Assembly: GCF_002157835.1 (NCBI RefSeq) | Contig: NZ_CP020809.1 | Span: 3,038,001 to 3,102,000 of the forward strand | Reading direction: 5' to 3' | Source of the DNA: Mycobacterium dioxanotrophicus | GTDB lineage: Bacteria > Actinomycetota > Actinomycetes > Mycobacteriales > Mycobacteriaceae | DNA: 64,000 bases | In this document: positions 25,016-33,809 of the stretch, one piece after another | Layout: each line of letters starts with the position of its first letter | Numbering within the stretch: position 1 is the stretch's first letter | The notes under the pieces: generated by a model | What the model was told of the DNA's origin: nothing | What the model saw: the letters and a program-made list of their open reading frames with translations, nothing else | Databases searched by the model: none | Program-made: the position numbers and the translations under genes

Positions 25016-26061
25016 CGCTCCCGTCTCCTGTTCGCGCGAGCGGCTCATCGGGGCCGTCTCCTCTTCGCGCAAGCGGCTCATCGGGGCCGTCTCCTCTTCG
25101 CGCAAGCGGCTCATCGGCCGCCGCCCAGGCGGTCCTGGAGACCCAGATCCGCAGCTACCTCGACCATTTGACGGTCGAACGGGGAGTCGCGGCCAACACG
25201 CTGAGCTCGTACCGGCGTGATCTGCGCCGGTACGCCGAGCATCTGCAGCGGTGCGGTATCGAGGACCTGGCCAAGGTGGCCGAATCCGACGTCAGCGACT
25301 TCCTGGTCGCGTTGCGCCGCGGTGACCCGGAGGCCGGGCAAGCCGCGCTCTCGGCGGTGTCAGCGGCACGCGCAGTGGTCGCGGTCCGCGGACTGCACCG
25401 GTTCGCCGTGGCCGAAGGTCTCACCGAGCTCGATGTGGCCCGGGAGGTTCGGCCCCCCAACCCCAGCCGCCGGCTGCCCAAGAGCTTGACGCTCGACGAG
25501 GTGCTGGCGCTGTTGGATGCCGCCGGCGGCGAGAGCGAGGCGGACGGTCCGCTGACCCTGCGCAATCGCGCGCTGCTGGAGCTGCTGTACTCGACCGGGG
25601 CGCGCATCTCCGAGGCCGTCGGGCTCGACGTCGACGACATCGACACCCACAACCGGTCGGTGTTGCTGCACGGCAAGGGCGGCAAGCAACGGCTCGTGCC
25701 GATCGGCCGCCCGGCGGTCAGCGCCCTCGACGCCTATCTGGTGCGCGGTCGGCCCGACCTGGCACGCCGCGGTCGCGGCACCCCGGCCATCTTTCTCAAC
25801 GCCCGCGGCGGTCGGCTGTCCCGCCAGAGCGCGTGGCAGGTGCTGCAGGACGCGGCCGAGCGGGCCGGGATCACCTCCGCGGTGTCACCGCACACACTGC
25901 GGCATTCGTTCGCGACGCACCTGCTCGACGGCGGCGCCGACGTGCGTGTCGTCCAGGAACTCCTCGGGCACGCTTCGGTGACCACCACGCAGATCTACAC
26001 CATGGTCACCGTGCACACCCTGCGCGAGGTGTGGGCCGGTGCGCATCCGCGGGCGCGTTAG
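25012..26061 (+). CDS. xerD: Tyrosine recombinase XerD
   Basis: 349 residues from GTG 25012. Resolves chromosome dimers at dif with XerC. After a 40-residue repeat-derived N-terminal extension, the SAM-like core-binding domain starts at [30 protein letters not shown]. Catalytic residues are in STGARISEA (Arg), [10 protein letters not shown] (Lys), [12 protein letters not shown] (His, Arg), LLGHASV (His) and TTQIYT (Tyr). No in-frame ATG/GTG/TTG lies between the repeats and the core, so the extension is probably translated. It is longer than the M. tuberculosis protein by about the length of the repeats. Confidence 0.95.
25021..25117 (+). repeat. 33-bp tandem repeat (about 3 copies) inside the 5' end of xerD
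   Basis: Units 25021-25053, 25054-25086 and 25087-25117 (last one partial). Units 2 and 3 are identical over 31 bases; unit 1 differs at two positions. The period is a multiple of three, so the frame is kept and the protein gains repeats of [11 protein letters not shown]. On the other strand the same DNA reads as repeats of [11 protein letters not shown], an open frame but probably a shadow. Confidence 0.95.
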
Positions 26062-26789
26062 CCGCTGAGGAGTTCGGACTCCAGCATCACGTCGCGCAGC
26101 AGGGTCTGGTACTCGCCGTGGGTCTTGTGTTCGACGGTGTTCCACCGCACGCCTTGTTCTGCGCGCATGTACGCCAGATAGTCGGGTGCCCCGGGGAGTT
26201 TGACGTTGTCGGCGACCACGATCGCGCCGCAGCCCCTGTCGATGCTCGCGTCCGCAGAGCGCAGCCAGCCCCGGTCCAGCACACTGTGCAGATCGGCCAG
26301 ATACGCGCTCTTGTCGTGGTCGATGAACATGAAATCAAGTGTGCCCGTGTCGAATCCGAGCCGTGCGAGGGTATCGAGGGTGCGTCCGCCGTCGCCGATG
26401 GTGCCCACCACACACGTGATGCGGTCGGCCAGCCCGGCGTGAGCCCAGATGGTGCGGGCGATTTCGGCGTTCGCCGAGGCCAGTTCGATCGAGAACACCC
26501 GCGCTGCAGGCGCCGCGCGGGCGATCCGCAGGGCGCCGTAGCCACAGTAGGTGCCCAGCTCCAGCGCGAGCCGCGGTTGTGCGCGGACCACGGCAGCGTC
26601 GAGCAGCGCGCCCTTCTCGTCGCCCACGTTGATCAGGAACGATTCCTCGTAGGCAAAGCGGTCGATGGTCGCGATGACGTCGTCGGGATCGCCACGACGC
26701 GCGTTGGCCACGACGTACCGGGCCGCGGCCGCCTCACGGCCATCGCCGATCTGGCCGACGGTGAAGATGTTGCGCTGGTGTAATGCCAT
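26058..26789 (-). CDS. Catechol O-methyltransferase-like SAM methyltransferase (Rv1703c-like)
   Basis: 243 residues from ATG 26789. Rossmann motif I is [21 protein letters not shown]; the acidic loop is [14 protein letters not shown]; the catechol-COMT metal/substrate motif is [14 protein letters not shown] ([14 protein letters not shown]); and [16 protein letters not shown] resembles the Mg-binding DN pair of COMTs. It should methylate a catechol-type hydroxyl using Mg and SAM. It is convergent with xerD (4-base overlap of ends) and lies 44 bases after the FAD oxidase gene on the same strand, so it may share its transcript. Confidence 0.85.
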   Translation of the reverse strand: MALHQRNIFTVGQIGDGREAAAARYVVANARRGDPDDVIATIDRFAYEESFLINVGDEKGALLDAAVVRAQPRLALELGTYCGYGALRIARAAPAARVFSIELASANAEIARTIWAHAGLADRITCVVGTIGDGGRTLDTLARLGFDTGTLDFMFIDHDKSAYLADLHSVLDRGWLRSADASIDRGCGAIVVADNVKLPGAPDYLAYMRAEQGVRWNTVEHKTHGEYQTLLRDVMLESELLSG

Positions 26790-26833
26790 GCGCCAAAAGG
26801 ACGTTCGAAGGAATGGAGCGTGGCGCTGCCAGC

Positions 26834-28159
26834 TCACAACCGCCCCATCCAGCTGTTGAACAGCCCCTCGGGATCGTATTTGGCGCGCAGTATGTCGAGC
26901 CGCGCCATGTTCTGATCGGTGGCGAACCGGGCGGGTCGCCTGCCGAGGTTTTCGTCGGCCAAGCCGACTCCCGTGGCCAGGTGCGCCATGGCCGCCATGT
27001 TGTCGCGAGGCCAGTCGCGGTAGCGTTCGTCATCGGCGGGGTCCGGCCACACGGCGTAGAGCGCCATGTTGATCTCGTCCTCCAGCCCGTAGAACAACTC
27101 GTCCCGCGCCGGCGACGGGCTCCAGTTGTACATCAGGAAGTGCGACGGTGGCGGCGGCATGGTCTCGATGATCCGGTGAATGCCCGGCAGCAGATCCTCA
27201 GCCGAGGCGGACGTCCACATGTTGTCGGCGACATAGCGGTGCCCGGTGGGGTAGTTGCTCATCACCGCGCCGTACCATCCGGCCAAATCGGTTGTGGTGT
27301 AGGGGATCTTGACGATAGCGCGGTCAACGGCCGGGCAGCTGGACAGGATCGACAGGGCGGCTTCGGCCTCGGCTTCGGTATCGGCGAACGCCGGGGAGGC
27401 CACCACGATGGTCGGGTGTTCGAGCCCCAGGGCCGGCAGATTGCGTGATGTGATGATCTGCAGTTCCACCCGGTCGTCGATCTCCGGGCTGATTCGGCGC
27501 GCCCAGGTGAAGACGTCGTCGAGCACCTCGACGGGGTAGATGTACAGACAGCTGCCGCAGACCGCCGGACGCGGGTGCAGCTGCAGATGGAAGGCGGTCA
27601 CCACCGCGAAGAATCCTGGGCCCGAACCGCGTGCGGCCCAGAACAAATCGGAGTTCTCGTCGGCGTCGCAGTACACCCGCTGGCCGTCGGCGGTGACGAC
27701 GTCGATTCCGATGACGCTCTCGCATGCCGGCCCGACCACTTTGCTGTTCCAGCCGTATCCGCCCTGCAGCAGATACCCGCCCAGGCAGATGCCCTCGCAG
27801 TGCCCGGCGGGAAAGAACAGGCCGAGCTTGTCGAGTTCGGCGGCCAGCGCGCTGCCGACCTTTCCCGGCCCGACCACGGCGGACATGCGTTCGGCGTCGA
27901 TCACGCACTGGTCGAGACGGCTGACATCGAGCAGCGTCCCGCCGTCGCGCAGGTGGCTGGCGGCCCAGCTGTGTCCGCCCGACACGATGCTGAAGGGCCC
28001 ATGCGCACCGGTGACCGTCGCCACGACGTCGTCGACATCATGGGCCTGGACGATCAGGTCGGGGTAGCGGTCGGGGACCAGACCGTTCCAGACGGTGGCC
28101 CGACGCGCCTCTTCATAGCCGTCAGCGCCGCGACGGAACTGCCGTGCGTCTGTTGACAT
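26834..28159 (-). CDS. Berberine-bridge-type FAD-dependent oxidase
   Basis: 441 residues. The PCMH-type FAD-binding domain covers about residues 25-200. SGGHSWA places His63 where 8-alpha-linked FAD is attached in this family, and Cys121 in PAGHCEGICLGGYLLQGGYGW aligns with the 6-S-cysteinyl site, so bicovalent FAD is likely. The C-terminal berberine-bridge segment is PARFATDQNMARLDILRAKYDPEGLFN. Family members oxidise sugars, alcohols, or bulky plant- or polyketide-type substrates with O2. It lies just downstream of a P450 on the same strand. Confidence 0.85.
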   Translation of the reverse strand: MSTDARQFRRGADGYEEARRATVWNGLVPDRYPDLIVQAHDVDDVVATVTGAHGPFSIVSGGHSWAASHLRDGGTLLDVSRLDQCVIDAERMSAVVGPGKVGSALAAELDKLGLFFPAGHCEGICLGGYLLQGGYGWNSKVVGPACESVIGIDVVTADGQRVYCDADENSDLFWAARGSGPGFFAVVTAFHLQLHPRPAVCGSCLYIYPVEVLDDVFTWARRISPEIDDRVELQIITSRNLPALGLEHPTIVVASPAFADTEAEAEAALSILSSCPAVDRAIVKIPYTTTDLAGWYGAVMSNYPTGHRYVADNMWTSASAEDLLPGIHRIIETMPPPPSHFLMYNWSPSPARDELFYGLEDEINMALYAVWPDPADDERYRDWPRDNMAAMAHLATGVGLADENLGRRPARFATDQNMARLDILRAKYDPEGLFNSWMGRL

Positions 28160-28192
28160 TTCACCTCCAGTACCGGCGGCGGACGGGTGGAT

Positions 28193-29512
28193 TCAATAGC
28201 GGTCGATCACGTCGAGGGCGACCTCGCGTGCGGGGGCCACGGCGATTCCCCGCGCCACGCCGCGTGGCGCGGGGCGGGTGCGGTCTCGCGCAGGCATCCG
28301 AAGCTCCAATGTCTTCATGATGGTCGCAATCGCGATGGAAAGCTCGGAGTTCGCGAACGCCGCACCGATGCACCGTCGATGGCCTCCGCCGAACGGGGCG
28401 AACTCGAACGGCGAAATGCGCGAGTCGAGGAATCGTTCGGGACGGAACAGGTTGGGGTCGGTCCAGATGTCTGGGTTGAAATGTAGTGCGTACAAGGCTA
28501 TTCCGACGACGTCGCCGGCTGCGCAGTCGACGCCGCCGACGGTCAGGGGTTCGGTCAGCCGCCGCAGCACGATCGGCACCGGCGGGTGCATGCGCAGCGC
28601 CTCCTTGATGACCGCACCCAGGTAGGGCAACGCGACCATCTCGGCCGGGGTGTTGGCTTGAGTCACCTCGTCTGCGACCCGTTGCCGCAACTTCTCGTCG
28701 CGGTAGATGTGGTAGAGCGCCCACACCATCGAGGTGGCGGTGGTCTCGTGGCCTGCGGCCAGCAGCGTCCTGAGCTGATCGTGCATGCCCTGGCCCTTGC
28801 GTCCGCGGCCGCAATCGTCGGTTGCGGACAACAGCACATCGAGCATGTCGGCGCCGGCGAGGCCGCCGCGTGCCCGGCTGTCCATGTCGTCGGAGAGCAG
28901 CCGGTCGAGATCGTCGCGCAGCCGTAGCAGACGCGCCCACGGGCCGTGGCCGCCGAGTTCGCGGCGCAGCGCGGGAACCAGCATCAGCGGCGCGGTGTTG
29001 GCCCGCATCAACGCGGTGATCGCCTCGGTGTACATGGCACGCCGGTCGGGCTCGGCGACGCTGAACACCACCCGGATGGCGATGTGCAGGGTGACGGCCA
29101 CGGCCAGCTGCCGCACGGCGATCGAGTCCCCGGGCCGTACGTTGCGGATCTCCTCGCATGTCGCCGAGGCGATGATGCCGCTGTACTTCTTGACCCGGTC
29201 CCCGTGGAACGCCGGCAGCAACAGGCTGCGTTCCCGGTGGTGCTGTTCACCGGACAGCAGGATCAGCGATCCTGGCCCGACAACCGGTTCGATCGGATTT
29301 GGCGTGGGCGCCTCACACTGCGCTGCGGGCATCGTGAGGATGTCGCGGGCGGCATCGGCGGTGCCGAAGAACTTCACCTCTCCGAGACCGGGAAAGGTCA
29401 GCACGAGGGGGCTGGGACCGGTGGCGTGACGGTGGAAGAACCCGACCGGATCGACCCCGGCAGCGGCCGCGCGGAGCAGTCCGGCGGGCGACTTGATCAA
29501 CTGAGTCGGCAT
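28193..29512 (-). CDS. Cytochrome P450
   Basis: 439 residues from ATG 29512, with GGAAGG 8 bases ahead; ATG 29542 would add 10 residues. The I-helix oxygen motif is AAGHETTATS, the K-helix ExxR is KEALRMHPP, the PERF motif is FRPERFLDS, and the haem ligand Cys lies in FGGGHRRCIG. It resembles mycobacterial class I enzymes of the CYP135/138 kind in its HETT and FGGGHRRCIG motifs. No ferredoxin gene is adjacent. The stop is 34 bases before the FAD oxidase start, so the two enzymes probably act together. Confidence 0.93.
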   Translation of the reverse strand: MPTQLIKSPAGLLRAAAAGVDPVGFFHRHATGPSPLVLTFPGLGEVKFFGTADAARDILTMPAAQCEAPTPNPIEPVVGPGSLILLSGEQHHRERSLLLPAFHGDRVKKYSGIIASATCEEIRNVRPGDSIAVRQLAVAVTLHIAIRVVFSVAEPDRRAMYTEAITALMRANTAPLMLVPALRRELGGHGPWARLLRLRDDLDRLLSDDMDSRARGGLAGADMLDVLLSATDDCGRGRKGQGMHDQLRTLLAAGHETTATSMVWALYHIYRDEKLRQRVADEVTQANTPAEMVALPYLGAVIKEALRMHPPVPIVLRRLTEPLTVGGVDCAAGDVVGIALYALHFNPDIWTDPNLFRPERFLDSRISPFEFAPFGGGHRRCIGAAFANSELSIAIATIMKTLELRMPARDRTRPAPRGVARGIAVAPAREVALDVIDRY

Positions 29513-29542
29513 TGCCGCAGCCTTCCGGACGGGGTTTGGCAA

Positions 29543-30108
29543 CGATCCGCATGATTGCGAAACCGTCTCATTTGGGTCACACCCGGGTGCTCAGTGTTCG
29601 GGTGCCAGGTGGTACTCGTTCGAGGTAGCCGGAATGGACACGAAATTGCGTGTTGGTAACGGAGTTTGCGCGTGCCATCGCCGCCTTGGGCGGAGCTCTG
29701 ATTGCTGGGGTGCTCAGCCCGAACAACGTTGGCCTCGCCAGAGTTTCCGCAGGTAGCGGCGGTACCTGGCGGAGTTGGGCCGCTCCGGAGCGGCATGCCT
29801 TGGTGCGTTCGACGGGCACGGCCGAATGTTCTGCGCGTCGGTGTGGGCGCCGTTGTCGTCCCGCAGCCGACCGAGGAAATGGAATTCGCGGGATTCGCCA
29901 CTGATTTCTCGAATGTAATACGTGGAGAAATTTTCATTCCGGTTAATTTTGTTGGTTTTGCGGAGTTTGCGGAAATTAACGTGAGAAATGGCGAATTTGC
30001 GCCGGGAAGCGCCGGACCGGATGAATGCATAATTGGTGTCGACATTTCCCTCACCTTTCCCTGTCGGATTGCCCGATCGGGCACCTGCGGTGATTTGCGA
30101 GATACAGG
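29543..30108. other. Non-coding, locally AT-rich stretch
   Basis: No frame here has convincing codon use or a recognisable protein. The stretch 29880-30010 is markedly richer in A and T than its surroundings. It lies upstream of the leftward P450 and probably holds its promoter; otherwise it looks like remnant DNA. Confidence 0.5.
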
Positions 30109-30357
30109 ATGGCACACGTGTGCGGCGTCGGGCAATCGTTAAGACAGCAAATAAGGGATGGACATGCGGCCTTGCCCATTCGGGCGGAAGCCGGCGCCGC
30201 GCCAACCGTCGTCGGTGCTTCGCTCAGTTTGCGCGATGTCGACATGCATGCGCGTCGGCTCGGCGGCCCGGAGCCGGCCGGCTACCACGGCAATGTGGGA
30301 AATTATTTTGAATCCGCACAGAAATTTCTGGAAATGTGCTGCACAGAAGGTGTGTAG
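30109..30357 (+). CDS. Possible small protein, unrecognised
   Basis: 82 codons from ATG 30109; the second half has GC-rich third positions and ends GYHGNVGNYFESAQKFLEMCCTEGV. No ribosome site stands out beyond a weak GATACAGG. No domain recognised. A perfect 27-base palindrome starts 17 bases after its stop. It could be a genuine small gene or a remnant; I consider it unproven. Confidence 0.25.
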   Translation: MAHVCGVGQSLRQQIRDGHAALPIRAEAGAAPTVVGASLSLRDVDMHARRLGGPEPAGYHGNVGNYFESAQKFLEMCCTEGV

Positions 30358-30373
30358 AGACCTACGGCCAAAA

Positions 30374-30400
30374 TTCAGCAGATCGGGCCGATCTGCTGAA
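30374..30400. promoter_or_regulatory. Perfect 27-base palindrome
   Basis: Arms TTCAGCAGATCGG (30374-30386) and CCGATCTGCTGAA (30388-30400) around a single G. No T run follows, so a simple intrinsic terminator is less likely than an operator, though an I-shaped mycobacterial terminator is possible. Without IS element 2 it would lie about 395 bases upstream of the eight-gene operon. Confidence 0.7.
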
Positions 30401-30443
30401 GCTGATGGTCGGCGTGAGGGGGACCCAGTTGGTGGTCCAGCCG

Positions 30444-31307
30444 TTATGCGACTTTCGGTTGGTGGGTCGCCGACCACTGTAGGGCAAACTCGGCAGGGGT
30501 GAGTTCGCCGTGGGCTGAGTGGGGCCGGTTGGCGTTGTAATCGCGGCGCCAGTCCTCGATGATCACCCGGGCTTCCAACAGAGAGTCGAAGCGCCACGAG
30601 TTGAGCAGTTCGTCGCGCAGTCGGCCGTTGAATGATTCGACGAAGGCGTTCTGCCACGGCGAGCCGGGATCGATGAAAAGTGATCGGGCACTGTTGAATC
30701 GGCACCAATCAGCCACCGCGTGCGCCACGAATTCGGGGCCGTTGTCGAAACGTACGTAGACCGGTGCGCCGTGCACCAGCGCGAGGCGGTCCAAGACCTC
30801 GACGACACCGTCGGCGTCGATGGATCGGGCGACCTCGATCGCCAGTGCTTCGCGGGTGAACTCGTCGATGACGTTGAGCATCTTGATGGTGCGCCCATCA
30901 GCAGTGGTGTCGAACTGAAAGTCCATCGCCCAGATCACGTTCGGGCGAATCGGCGACATCGCACCCACGGCGACACCGATGCCGGTCAACCGCTTCTTGC
31001 GGCGCCGTTGCGGCACCCGCAGGCCCTCCTCCCGCCAGAGCCGGCGGATGCGCTTGTTGTTGATCTTCCAGCCCGCTCGGCGGGCCATCTTGGCAGCCCG
31101 GCGCCATCCCCAGCGGGGCCGGTCGATGGAGAACCGGCGCAGCCAGGCCCGTAGTTCGGCTTCCTCGGTGGCGATCGGTGATGGCGTCAAGCGCATCGTG
31201 GAGCGGTGCAGACCGACCACGGTGCAGGCGCGGCGCTGCGACACCCCGAACCGCTCACGCAGCATGGTCGCTGCGCGGCGTTTGCGGTTCGGGGTCAGAA
31301 GTTTCCC
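30444..31307 (-). CDS. IS3-family transposase OrfB (element 2), DDE domain
   Basis: The frame opens at the slippery heptamer and runs about 288 codons. N-terminal helices: RRAATMLRERFGVSQRRACTVVGLHRST. The rve core has DDE residues in AMDFQFDTTADG, RFDNGPEFVA and NAFVESFNGRLRDELLN, ending in HSAHGELTPAEFA. Intact, so probably active. Confidence 0.9.
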   Translation of the reverse strand, partial: GKLLTPNRKRRAATMLRERFGVSQRRACTVVGLHRSTMRLTPSPIATEEAELRAWLRRFSIDRPRWGWRRAAKMARRAGWKINNKRIRRLWREEGLRVPQRRRKKRLTGIGVAVGAMSPIRPNVIWAMDFQFDTTADGRTIKMLNVIDEFTREALAIEVARSIDADGVVEVLDRLALVHGAPVYVRFDNGPEFVAHAVADWCRFNSARSLFIDPGSPWQNAFVESFNGRLRDELLNSWRFDSLLEARVIIEDWRRDYNANRPHSAHGELTPAEFALQWSATHQPKVA

Positions 31308-31582
31308 GACGAAATCTCCTTGAGCATGTCGATGTCGAGAGCCTGGTTGGCGACCAGCTTCTTGAGCCGGGCGTTTTCGGCCTCGAGCTCTTTGAGGCGC
31401 TTGGCGTCGTTGGCCTTCATGCCCCCGTATTGGGCCAGCCAGCGATGCCACGTCGATTCCGCGATCTCCAGGTGCCGGCACACCTCGGCCAGTTCCTGGC
31501 CCGACGCGAGCAGCTTGTTGCCCTCGGCGAGCTTGCGGATGATCTGATCCGGCGTATGCCGCCGGCGCTTGTTCGATGCCAT
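31295..31582 (-). CDS. IS3-family transposase OrfA (element 2)
   Basis: 95 residues from ATG 31582: MASNKRRRHTPDQIIRKLAEGN, then an HTH (EVCRHLEIAESTWHRWLAQYGG) and a coil (RLKELEAENARLKKLVANQALDIDMLKEI). GGGAAAC (complement of 31301-31307), read G-GGA-AAC just before the stop, is an ideal X-XXY-YYZ slippage heptamer for making OrfAB. Confidence 0.9.
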   Translation of the reverse strand: MASNKRRRHTPDQIIRKLAEGNKLLASGQELAEVCRHLEIAESTWHRWLAQYGGMKANDAKRLKELEAENARLKKLVANQALDIDMLKEISSGNF

Positions 31583-31668
31583 GTCGTTGTCGATTCTTCC
31601 TACCCGAACACTCGGGCAACAGAGTCCCACAACGACTGGACCACTACAGAGGGCTCACCTCAGGCGCT

Positions 31669-32048
31669 GGTCGAAACGGTTCAGCTCTGCCGGGTGTCTG
31701 GTTGCGAGAGTGGACGGGTGTCGGTAATTGAACGCGCAACTAGATGGCTTCACGCGACGTCATGGGCTCCTGTTAGCGCACGAATGAAGTCACGTCGACT
31801 TGGGACTCGATGGCGTCGGCAAGTATTGCTACCGGTAGGTAAAGGGCCTGCTCTGCTGCGGTGTTCCCCGATCTTGAAACGTTGGGGTTGCAACCAGGTC
31901 TTTGCACGCGAAACGATCGGAATGCCGACGCTGTGTTTTCGCTTATATGTAGCCTGCATAGCGTTGTATGTTGTTGCTCTCCGCGACGTCGCGAACGGGG
32001 ATCGTGACTGTCGCCGTTTGTTTCACATCGCTGACCCGAGGGTGAAAT
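31669..32048 (+). other. Upstream region of the eight-gene operon
   Basis: 380 bases without a convincing gene, between IS 2 and the TPP-enzyme start. The last 100 bases include an AT-richer stretch (31925-31975) where a promoter is likely, and GAGG at 32039-32042 can serve as ribosome site for ATG 32049. I cannot single out one -35/-10 pair. Confidence 0.5.
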
Positions 32049-33809
32049 ATGACAGCTTCAGTAAGGGGCGTATCTGAACGTCCGACCGTGTACCGCGTCG
32101 CCGACCACATCGTCGACTATCTGGCCGCCGGCGGGGTGTCCCATATATTCGGTGTGGACGGCGCCAACATCGAAGACTTGTACGACGCCGCATACTTCTG
32201 TGACGGCATCACCGCGGTACTCGCCAAGCACGAATTCTCTGCGGCAACCATGGCCGACGGGTACAGCCGCAGCGGAGCAGGCCTCGGCGTTGTCATGGCC
32301 ACCTCGGGCGGCGGCTGTCTGAATCTGATCCCCGGGCTGGGTGAATCGCTCGCGAGCCGGGTCCCGGTCCTGGCACTCGTCGGCCAGGCGCCTACGGCAC
32401 TCGACGGCCGCGGAAGCTTCCAGGACACCAGTGGACGCGCAGGTTCGCTGAACGCCGAGACGCTCTTCGGAGCGGTGTCGGTGAGCTGCGAACGTGTGCT
32501 GCGGCCCGCCGACATCGTCAGCGCACTGCCCAGGGCCATCGCGGCCGCTCGTACCGGCGGCCCTGCCGTATTGCTTTTGCCCAAAGACATCCAGCAACAA
32601 CCACTGGGCTTCAGCGGACCCAAATCACACAACGGTCAGGCGCTGGGGCAACGGCAGGTGGGGGATCCGCACCCGCTCGTCCGCGCTCTGCGCAAGGCGC
32701 ACGGGCCGATCACGATCATCGCCGGCGAGCAGGTGGCCCGCGACGACGCGCGCGCCGAACTGGAGCAACTGCGTTCCGTCCTGCGGGCACGCGTCGCCTG
32801 TGTACCCGACGCGAAAGATGTCGCGGGGACGCCCGGGATGGGTTCGTCGTCGGCGCTGGGGGTCACCGGAGTGATCGGCCACCCGGGAACGGTCGACGCG
32901 GTCGCGCAGAGTGCGGTGTGTCTGTTGGTCGGAACGCGGATGCCCGTGATGGCCCGGACCGGGTTGGACGCCGCGCTCGGTGCGACGCGCACGCTGTCGA
33001 TCGGGTCGGCCCCGCCGTACCTGCCGTGCACCCACGTGCACACCGAAGATCTGCGGGCATCACTGAACCGGCTTACTCGCGCGCTCACCGGCCACGGCAG
33101 GCCGCTCGGTGTCCGGGTACCGGATACGGTGCCGCACAACGAACTTGCCCCGCCGTGGTGTTCCGACGAGGGGGTGCGGTACCGCGACGCCATGCTCGCG
33201 CTCGACCGGGCCTTGCCGGACGGGGTGAACATCGTCGTCGACGCCGGCAACACCGGGGCCTCTGCTGTGCACTATCTGCCGGTGCGGCGCGGTGGACGGT
33301 TCATCGTCGCGCTGGGCATGGGCGGCATGGGCTACAGCTTCGGCGCGGGGATCGGCATGGCGTTTGCCGGTCGCAAGCGCACGGTGATCATCGCCGGCGA
33401 CGGGTCCTTCTATATGCACGGGATGGAGTTGCACACCGCCGTCCAGCACCGCCTGCCGGTGACCGTGGTGTTGTTCAACAACAACGCCCACGCCATGTGT
33501 GTGACCCGTGAGCAGCTCTACTACGACGACCGCTACAGCTATAACCGGTTCTCGCCCAGTCGGCTCGGCGCCGGCCTGGCGGCGATGTTCCCGGGCCTGG
33601 CCTCGACGGACGTCACCGCCATCGACCGACTGCCGGCCGCGCTCGCCGATGCGTTGGGAACCGACGGTCCGTCGGTGGTCAGTATCGAATGCTCTGCGGA
33701 CGAAATCCCGCCGTTTGCACCGTTTCTCACGGCCATCGGTACTTCCGCAGCCCAGAACAGTCCATCAACAGAACAGGAGGGCACGGTCAATGTCCCTGCC
33801 AGCGCTTGA
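32049..33809 (+). CDS. Thiamine-diphosphate-dependent enzyme, acetolactate-synthase-like (cluster gene 1)
   Basis: 586 residues with the three-domain layout of the pyruvate-decarboxylase/acetolactate-synthase superfamily. The catalytic Glu is in AVLAKHEFSAATMADGYSR (about residue 62). The ThDP/Mg motif is AGDGSFYMHGMELHTAV...LFNNN. The middle domain lacks an obvious FAD-binding pattern. It is not a plain ilvB: it heads a lipid-type operon and no small subunit is near. Possible reactions are acyloin- or Stetter-type C-C bond formation from an alpha-keto acid, or decarboxylation. Its 3' end overlaps the next gene by 20 bases. Confidence 0.88.
   Translation: MTASVRGVSERPTVYRVADHIVDYLAAGGVSHIFGVDGANIEDLYDAAYFCDGITAVLAKHEFSAATMADGYSRSGAGLGVVMATSGGGCLNLIPGLGESLASRVPVLALVGQAPTALDGRGSFQDTSGRAGSLNAETLFGAVSVSCERVLRPADIVSALPRAIAAARTGGPAVLLLPKDIQQQPLGFSGPKSHNGQALGQRQVGDPHPLVRALRKAHGPITIIAGEQVARDDARAELEQLRSVLRARVACVPDAKDVAGTPGMGSSSALGVTGVIGHPGTVDAVAQSAVCLLVGTRMPVMARTGLDAALGATRTLSIGSAPPYLPCTHVHTEDLRASLNRLTRALTGHGRPLGVRVPDTVPHNELAPPWCSDEGVRYRDAMLALDRALPDGVNIVVDAGNTGASAVHYLPVRRGGRFIVALGMGGMGYSFGAGIGMAFAGRKRTVIIAGDGSFYMHGMELHTAVQHRLPVTVVLFNNNAHAMCVTREQLYYDDRYSYNRFSPSRLGAGLAAMFPGLASTDVTAIDRLPAALADALGTDGPSVVSIECSADEIPPFAPFLTAIGTSAAQNSPSTEQEGTVNVPASA

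Larger units (their letters stand above)
30415..31664 (-). mobile_element. IS3-family insertion sequence no. 2 with 4-bp target duplication
   Basis: 1250 bases, bounded by TGAGG...CCTCA. Imperfect terminal repeats share GTGGTCCAG and GACT blocks (30415 onward against the complement of 31664 inward). GGCG directly flanks both ends (30411-30414 and 31665-31668), a clean 4-bp target duplication. Carries orfA/orfB in -1 phase. The intact duplication and intact frames suggest recent insertion between the palindrome and the eight-gene operon. Confidence 0.93.

Noticed and set aside
29702..30205. Overlapping frames of 146 and 163 codons in the P450-IS2 gap
   Set aside because: Irregular codon use, no ribosome site and no recognisable protein on either strand.
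32049..33809. Calling the TPP enzyme acetolactate synthase (ilvB)
   Set aside because: No small subunit or other branched-chain genes are near, and it is translationally coupled to a lipid-type operon; a generic family name is safer.
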